Shown here piece after piece: positions 57,312 through 64,000 of a stretch of DNA of 64,000 nucleotides; the first letter of the stretch is position 1; each line of letters begins with the position of its first letter. The DNA is taken from assembly GCA_020536535.1 (NCBI GenBank), contig JAHLWZ010000633.1:795-64794 (forward strand), read 5' to 3'. This DNA is from Pelomyxa schiedti. Its lineage: Eukaryota; Evosea; Pelobiontida; Pelomyxidae. The notes beneath the pieces are model-generated. The model saw nothing but the letters and a program-made list of their open reading frames with translations. It was not told the DNA's origin and did not search any database. Both the position numbers and the translations under genes were made by a program.

Positions 57312-59230
57312 TTACTTAGCCAGTGAATAAAGTTTTCTTTCTGGCATAGCAAATAACAATACAAAATCTACAATAAAGGATGCAAGGCTAGTTTCGGTTA
57401 GTGTACTGAAAAAAATGTGTACTGGAAACCTAATGAAAATGTATATAGATACAAGGGTTGTCATCAGTGAACTGAACGAGAACTTGGAAAACGTCCCCGT
57501 GACCGTGAAAACGAAGTTTATCCCTATTTGAAAACTTAAAAAAGGAATATGTAAGCAGAAAACTAATCACCTGTAGAATTTCGGACAGCACGCGTTTGTT
57601 GGTCCACGCTGTTTTATGTAAATTCCTGGATAAGGGTAGCGTCCAGCTTACCTTACCATTGTGTGCCATGTAGAAAATTGCTGGGGAAGGTGTATAACTC
57701 GATACTGGTAGTAATTTATACCCGCACTACCATGCGATTTGCACTGCTTTATGGACTCTAAAAGCTTTATTCAACAACATCCAAACATAAAGGTACTGTA
57801 CCTTCTGTGGAATGCCAAACAAGGTCATGGCAATCTCCATAATCAATAATTACTCGAAACATCCCCCCTAGTTCCATTATTCTGGTCCAGTTTTCTCCAG
57901 AGGCCTGGAGAAATGTTTCCAAAGCTCCGATAACAAAAACAAACAAACCTCAATCATAGTTCCAAGGGGAATTTCGTCAGCTTGTCCCATCTTTGAGTCG
58001 AATAAGGGATACCCTGGAATCAATCAGACACCACCTTGTGACATATAAATTTTTTATTGCTTACCATTGGCATCTAAAAGTTGGCCAAACAGATCCCAAC
58101 ATGTCTTTATATAGGAAGAAGTCCATGTCGTCGTTCCAGGTTCCACTCCATCATGACGCTTTATATCCTGTTGTAAAAAGTACGGTGCAACAGCCTGATG
58201 ATAGATTCGCAACTGTTTAGAGGTTAACCTCCTCGCATTATTACAAGAGCACACAATGTACTGATTGATATCAATAGCGTACCAAGAATTAATAACTCCA
58301 GCTGTCCAAGGGGAGTGGCATGTATTACCTTTCATATTTCAATTCACGGCAAAAGAATCAGGTTGAAAAATTACCATCACAAGGATCTTGTCTTTGCTGA
58401 AAGGACTGTTGTATAACTCTTGTTGTGATAAAAATCACTTTCTCCTGGTCTACAGGATATACAAGGTCATCCGACTCCCAGTAAACGCAATTGCATCCTG
58501 CCTCACCTAACAGACTCCAGTTACAAGTTGGTTACAGTTTTAGAGTTACCAGCAAAGGAAACGCAGGAAGGGTCACAATATGTAGAGTTGGCGGGGGTTA
58601 CATGATCGGGCTTTTTTCCCCCAAAATTAGCTGAATTATGAACTATGTATGATACCTCAAGCAAGTCTAATTTTAGCAATCCAGCTGCATTATCATATTC
58701 GTTATAACCTTCATTTTTATAAACCATGAAGAATACAACTACTACGGCTGCCGTGAGAAGAAGCATATAGTTCAGTATACCCAAGCGAAAATCCTTTATT
58801 CTCACTGTAAATAGGTTATTCATGAAGTTGAAAGACCACGGTTTTTAAACTGAAGAATACCTATTTTATCAGACCTATAGGTTAGAAAGGTCTTCCACTC
58901 CTTGTTTTTAAACCACATCACCACAGGCTTCTTCACTTTGTCCCATAATGTCTCCTCCTGCGGCTCCAACCTCTTCCTCATCATCCTCGCAACTTCACTC
59001 TCACCAGTTTCCCCATCCACATTCACACCCCCAATGGAGCCACTAAATTCAGAATAGCCCTCCCCCTGCGTGGCTGCAGGCAAATTGACGTCGCCAGTAT
59101 CCAACCCATAATAGCTATCACCACCAGAAGAAGAAGCCCCGCGGCGCCTCAGTGCCTCCTCGCCTTGTTGCTCAGACTGGAGGGCCTCCATCTCTGTGTA
59201 TGGGACATCGTCGCTGCCGCTGCTTGTCAT
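57312..59230 (-). CDS. P2X-type ATP-gated cation channel
   Basis: The start at 59230 gives MTSSGSDDVPYTEME, with an acidic cytoplasmic N terminus of about 130 residues, much longer than usual. Then come WKTFLTYRSDKIG and VRIKDFRLGILNYMLLLTAA (start of TM1), YKNEGYNEYDNAAGLLKLDL and NSTYCDPSC. The ectodomain has Cys-rich stretches (YWESDDLVYPVDQEKVIFIT; DPCDGNTCHSPW) and IPLGTMIEASGENWTRIMEL. The end reads SFQIGINFVFTVTGTFSKFS, then TM2 (SLMTTLVSIYIFIRF) and a short tail, stop at 57312-57314. The GINF..TVTG..SKF pattern matches the GIRF...GxxGKF segment before TM2. P2X subunits form trimers; in Dictyostelium they act on the contractile vacuole. Several introns are short; edges are approximate. 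Confidence 0.8.
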
Positions 59231-59560
59231 TTTCTTCAGCGGATCTCCAAGGTGGCCACCTTACTGTTTCCGTCCGTTCAGTACGAATCAAACCAACGTC
59301 ACCGTTCGAAATTGTTGATGTGATGAGCTGCACAGAAAGGCAGTCGGAGCAGATGAAAAATCTTCGAAGATTCTGCATCCAGAATATTCTCGCCCAGACA
59401 GACCCGGAAGTCCGAGTTGAAAGGCCTTCTGACTCTCTCCAAGACCTGTGCAAGTGCCCTGTTTCTTCTGACCTACACTAGCCTGCACCACCCCTCTTTC
59501 CAGTGCCGTTTTCCTTTCACACCTTCGTTGAGTTCGGCCCTCCAATCTGTTATCTCTAAA

Positions 59561-60869
59561 ATGGCGCAGCCCGAGGCGACATCCACAACCACAACCGCCA
59601 CAACGACAGACGCGTATGATTTTGTTGGATTCCTAGAAGCGGTTCAAGGCGGGAAGCTAGGCCAGGTAGTGGCGATTGTGGCTGCGCGGCCAGGGCTATT
59701 ATGGGACAAGGACGAGAGGGGAATGTGCGGGCTGTGCTGGGCCGCCTACTTTGACGAGGCCGATGTGGCAGTATGGTTGATCAACGCCCGTGCTGCTGCT
59801 ATCAAGACTGTGCGTGTTGCCGCGATGTTTTGTACTTGTGGGTTGTGGCTGGTTTTTTGTTTGTTTGTTTGTTTATTTGTTTGTTTGTTTTTCTGTTTGT
59901 CTGGACTTCCTTTGCCCTTTGTTTCAATTTAGTTATTCAGTAATGATGCAGAGAGGTGGAATTCTTGTGGGAAGTGAAGGAACTCCGAGAAATGGGGAGT
60001 CAGTGGTGTGGGGGTGTGATAAGAGGGGCGGCACAGCACTACACCATGCTGCTGTAAATGGGAGTTTAAGAAGTCTGCGGGCATTTGGAGAATTGTCGAC
60101 TTCTATCGAGCCACCGTGGCTGGCCACCAATGAATGGGGTGAGACTTGTCTGCATGTGGCTGCAGCTGCAGGCATTCCAAAGACTCACAGTGTTGTCAAC
60201 ATATTACTGCAATTTGCCCCTGTACTATCTGATGCGAAGGATAAATGGGGAAGAGTAGCTTTTCAGGAGCATAATCCCAATGACCCGGCCACTACCACAC
60301 AGCTTCCGGATCCCTCATCCCTTCACCCAAACATCAAAAGCAGTCTTGAGGCAGAGTTCATGAAGATGAGGGAACAGTGGTCTGAACGATCACGCAAAGT
60401 AGACATTCTAGAAAAAGGAATGTTCAAGGAACATCAAGTACCAAACCCATCCGCATCTGCACCACCAAAACTTGCCCCGGCCAGAAGAGTGGTTCTGTCC
60501 AAAATAGTGGAATATCCCGGGGACCCCATGGTTGTAACCCGGGCTCTCAGCCAAGATTGTGATTTCAAAGGGTCTGATATGTACGGCCTCACAGCTTTAC
60601 ACAAATTCAGTAGCTGGGACAAGCCGGATTTAATGCAGCTTGTTTTACCCCTACTCACCCCCGAGGAAATTCACCAACGCGGAGGGGATTCTCACCAAAC
60701 AGCCCTTGAAATGGCTGCAGAAATGCAGGCCTGGAGGGCTGTGGACTTGTTACTCTCACACTCCTCAACCACTCCAACACAGATCGCAGCACTCCTTTCT
60801 GATGTGCAAAGAAGGGGTGGTGATCCGGAACTCTCTGCTCATTTATTGAAAAGTGGGAAACAAGTGTGA
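59561..60869 (+). CDS. Ankyrin repeat protein
   Basis: The start ATG at 59561 (MAQPEATSTTTTATTTD) precedes a first repeat (YDFVGFLEAVQGGKLGQVVA) and GMCGLCWAAYFDEADVAVWL. An intron of about 140 nt, rich in TTTG repeats, then joins RGGILVGSEGTPRNGE. More repeats follow: RGGTALHHAAVNGSLRSLRA, WGETCLHVAAAAGIPKTHSV, then after a charged coil (AEFMKMREQWSERSRKVDIL) MYGLTALHKFSSWDKPDLMQ and SHQTALEMAAEMQAWRAVDL. About 390 residues. No catalytic domain; protein-binding role expected. The start is 330 bp from the divergent P2X start. Confidence 0.85.
59857..59905 (+). repeat. (TTTG)n microsatellite in an intron
   Basis: About ten TTTG/TTTA units within intron 1 of the ankyrin gene. Simple sequence repeat, no coding role. 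Confidence 0.85.
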
Positions 60870-60997
60870 TGTGAACAAAATAAACCCGTTGGTTTTTCTT
60901 TTACAAATAGCAAAATTCCGTTGGGAATTTTGTCTCGGGCTTTGTGAAGGTGGATGCTGTGTATGCACAAAAATATGCCACAACCCTTCTCGGCCGA

Positions 60998-63900
60998 TCA
61001 AGAGTCAGTTTGCTTCCACTGGTTGGCATTGAAGGTTAAATTAGCCTGTAGATCGGATAATTTGGAACCAGGTTCCGTATCAGGAGACTGTGCATCAGCA
61101 AAAGCCGAAACAGCAGTAAGTAGTGGTGCTACGAAAAACTGAATGAACGCCTTCTGGCAGGTAGATACTCTCGGCGCAGTTCTATCCATAAATGCGGATT
61201 TTGTTAGCATGTGGGTGGCTTCTTGGTCTCCTTGCCGGTAGAATTCCTGTGTAGTTTTCAGTGGACTGATTTGGGAGTATGGTGTTGTGGTTGTGGGGGA
61301 GTTAGGAGACTTACTTCCATGATGAGGTGTGTCCATTTGGTGGCAGTATCCCATGACCGCATTTGGTTTGAAACATCGGCCAATTTTATAAATATTTGAA
61401 ATACTAGAGTTACATCACCCTAATAGAGTAATGAATGGGTACTGCAGGGTTTTGTCTTGAAAGAAAATAGATTACCTTATGGGAATAGTCAAAGTCGTTA
61501 ACGGATTTCTTTGATGTAAATTGACTCAATATTTCTACATGCTTGGACATGCTTGTGGAATGTAAGTACTTCATGAGGTAACCAAAAGTTTCTTACTCCG
61601 TGGCTAAAACTAAGCTGGTCACCATTTGGTGGAATTCGATGAATTCTTGCTTTCTTGGGATTAGTGATATCTTTTAGTAGTTTATCAAGAACCTGAGTGA
61701 AAAAAGATAGCCAATTACTGCCGCCATGCAATGTAAATTCAAAAGATTCTGTCAGGTGAAAATTTTCAAGTATCTATATCAAAGGTGGGTTTTTCATAGG
61801 GAAAGTCTCGGGAACTGTACGGATATCCCGTTATACGTGAGAGCAAGGGGATCAAGAATGCGGTACAGGAAGTTGTTGCTTTAGTTTTGTTGGGAAACAA
61901 ATTAAGGTAATGGGTACAAACTTTACACCAGGGTGCCCAAAATCATGTACAACTGCCTAATGGGAAAGTGAGGAAATAAGAAGATTTCGTAGAAAGCAAC
62001 GGCAAAAAGAAGAGACAAGATCCACATTGGCGATATCCGCTCGTATACAGATGGGGCTAAGTTCAGTAATAAAAAGTGAGTTGCTTGAACCACATCGGCA
62101 GCGTGCATGACATTGTGGTACGGGTTGTTCAAATACCTGAACTTAAATGTATCATGAAATACAATTAGAATGTACAAACCCCTTCGAAATCCCTTGTAGC
62201 CAGGTTTGAAATGCGCCTTGATTTATATTGAATTTCTCAAAGAGCCCGTGAGATTCAAAAATTGGTGTAGCTACTTCACACAGAACCTGGTCTGTTTAGG
62301 AAATCTCTTGATTAGGGCCAGTAGGGTTTATAAACCATGTACCTGGGCAGTACTTGAAGACAGAGAAGGCCCAGTTGTCAAGAATTTTCTCTCCACAAGG
62401 TAATTTCACAGTCCTTGAGTTGTCCAATTGGTTGTGTTTGGATAGACAAAAAAAAGATACTCTAAAAGTATAGAGTGCTGGTCAAGTGCCTCGTTCTTTG
62501 CCTGTGGAGCAAGCTGGTCAAGAAGGAACGCATCCACCTCGGAATCCATAGCTAAATCTGGTAAACAATACAATCTGCCATTCATTTGTTTACTGTTCAT
62601 TAGTCCAGCTTTTCTTTGTCCCACAAAATCAACTCTATGAAGCCCATTGCAGGCAATCAACTGGATGATTTTTTCAATAACCAAGTGATCCTCTTTATTG
62701 AGTCCTAGTTTCGACGTTAGAGCTCTAAAACCAGAAAAAATAAACAACTGTGCTTCTTGTGAATTTCTTGCAACTTTTTAATTGCCGATTCTGCAGGAGT
62801 TTTGAGTAGGTGCGAGGAGAGTGGCTGAGATAAAACAGAAACCTATTGAGATATGAAAATGACGAGGATACCACGTTATCATACTCTTCGTTTGAAATGT
62901 CTAATGACCAACAATAGGGCAATAATCGTCACAAGGAGAAAAGCTATAACTACTGCTGCGGCGCTTGCAGTTTTCCCTACCATTGATTTTTTCCCTTCTG
63001 CTATGAATTAATATCAAATTGGGAACTATTACGTACTATTTATTGTTATAGATATCGTCTTTTCAGTGCTAAAGCAAAGTCCAGAAATAGCATCCACCAC
63101 AGAAATAGTTATGGAGCCAATGTAGGGGAGTCTGTTGCCAATATATGTAACTTGTATAGTAACAGTTTCAGAGCCCCCTAAAGTAACATTTTGCGTGATA
63201 TTGCCTGCCAGATCTGAGAAAAAGAAAAGAAGGTCGTCATGTGACAAACATTTAAATAGGTGTGTCATATTCTCAGAAAAATCCACAACAAGTGGGACAT
63301 GTCCAGAATTTTGAAGAAAAATGTTAAATGACACAGGAAGGTCATCAAGTCTGACATCTGCACTGAGTACTTCTGGTGTGACAGTAAAGTTGTGGTCTTC
63401 AAAGAGGTAAAAAAAAAAAAAAAACCACTGGAAAGAACAAACTGGAGAGTATATCACTCTGAGGGACAGCTATCACAACAGTCCAAGGAAGTAAGTCCAG
63501 TGGTTGCCGGGAGTAAATCCACGTTGTCCCATTATGATCAATGGTGGTAGTTCCAGCACTTTCTAAACCATCTAGTAACTGGAGAGCAATGAATAGCTAC
63601 AAGACTGACTATCTGCACTACCTCCGTGAAATCCCATCCAATAGCTGCTGACAAAGACGGTTGGCTCCGAACAGTGAAATTGAAGGAGGGTCCAAACAGT
63701 TCTGCGTAAACCCAAGTATTTGCTGATAAGATATACCCCTTTTTAGACAGGAGCAGGCTGAACCCTAATTGAGAGTAAGAGAAGGCTTTCCACTCTCATA
63801 CCATTTGGAGTTGAATGAATCGATTCCATTATCTTGCAAGTGTCTGCCATTGAAATAATACCCGTGACAGCGGAAATGAACTCTCCGTCACTACTATACA

Positions 63901-64000
63901 AAGGGGCAAGGACTTGGATCATCATTTCTATGCGTTGTGTTACCAATTTATTTATAAATAAGTACTATTCTAACCTGTGACTGGATAGTAAGGTTCTGAC
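60998..64000 (-). CDS. Transmembrane receptor-like class I cyclic-nucleotide phosphodiesterase (5' end outside window)
   Basis: The gene enters from the right edge. The extracellular part includes a Cache/PAS-like stretch (IQVLAPLYSSDGEFISAVTG; ISMADTCKIMESIHSTPNGM) and beta-rich segments (FNIFLQNSGHVPLVVDFSEN). One membrane helix follows near 62890-62990 (ASAAAVVIAFLLVTIIALLL) with basic residues after it. The catalytic domain has the class I signature in order: PYHNVMHAADVVQATHFLL, AVVHDFGHPG, NNFLYRILDPLALTYNGIS, ILENFHLTESFE, KLADVSNQMRSWDTATKW and EFYRQGDQEATHML, then MDRTAPRV. The metal-binding His/Asp residues (HN..H, HD, and D of LADVSN) are present. Predicted to hydrolyse cAMP and/or cGMP under control of an extracellular ligand. 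The stop is at 60998. It converges on the ankyrin gene, about 130 bp apart. Confidence 0.88.

Noticed and set aside
56871-57319. Two overlapping plus-strand frames as a membrane-protein gene
   Set aside because: Composition is that of A/T-rich flanking DNA for the second frame, there is no convincing start, and one splice join fails; kept only as a low-confidence region.
1-64000. tRNA, rRNA, snRNA genes, CRISPR arrays, prophage or bacterial operons
   Set aside because: I saw no cloverleaf with box A/B-like elements, no rRNA-like conserved stretches and no regularly spaced repeats. A covariance-model scan would be needed to exclude small RNA genes in introns and intergenic gaps.

Overview
This window is nuclear DNA from an intron-rich, gene-dense protist. 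Nearly every gene needs splicing. The introns I could phase by hand are mostly 29-60 nt, GT..AG, and intergenic gaps are often 30-250 bp. The gene content is clearly eukaryotic: UBE2J-type E2, RhoGEF, calmodulin, LSM2, NOB1, an eIF4E-class protein, HAP40/F8A, a CIBAR/FAM92 BAR protein, an RBR ubiquitin ligase, P2X and a receptor-like cyclic-nucleotide phosphodiesterase. DH-PH RhoGEF and P2X with amoeba-style ankyrin arrays suggest Amoebozoa. An arginine-deiminase-pathway OTC/carbamate kinase suggests an anaerobe. My best guess is an archamoeba (Pelomyxa/Mastigamoeba-like), but this is inference only. CIBAR hints that a basal body or flagellum is retained.

Layout. 1-4.5 kb: the 3' part of a Ser/Gln-rich gene, a multipass membrane protein and the tail-anchored E2. 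4548-7632: a complete Tc1-like DNA transposon inserted at a TA between the convergent 3' ends of the E2 and a RhoGEF (7.7-11.4 kb). It has 238-bp inverted repeats and two convergent spliced genes. 11.6-15.3 kb: an Arg/Asp-repeat, proline-rich, coiled-coil protein. 15.6-18.1 kb: a fused ornithine carbamoyltransferase-carbamate kinase. 18.4-28 kb: calmodulin, a PH-domain protein, an LRR plus IPT-like protein, an ankyrin protein and CIBAR. 28.5-41.5 kb: a class II eIF4E (4EHP-like) with a C-terminal membrane anchor, LSM2, an unknown gene, NOB1, HAP40 and an RRM/zinc-knuckle protein. 41.7-50.6 kb: a UIM-like protein, an F-box protein, a degenerate GTPase apparently fused to a nucleotidyltransferase, and an ankyrin-RBR ligase ending in a CBM20 glycan-binding domain. 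50.7-64 kb: a Cys-rich membrane protein, a coiled-coil protein, a WD40-PDZ protein, P2X, an ankyrin protein and a transmembrane phosphodiesterase running off the right edge.

The most novel observations are: (1) the RBR-CBM20 fusion, a candidate glycogen-directed ubiquitin ligase; (2) the two-gene Tc1 element whose inverted repeats carry the start codons of both genes; (3) the OTC-CK fusion; (4) the tail-anchored 4EHP-like protein; (5) the GTPase-nucleotidyltransferase fusion. Several genes bear on ubiquitin (E2, F-box, UIM, RBR) or on RNA and translation (LSM2, NOB1, RRM, 4EHP), but I see no operon-like logic; neighbours are mostly independent units.

All splice models were made by eye from reading-frame continuity and GT/AG signals. 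Exon edges are given where phases closed; other gene ends are approximate.
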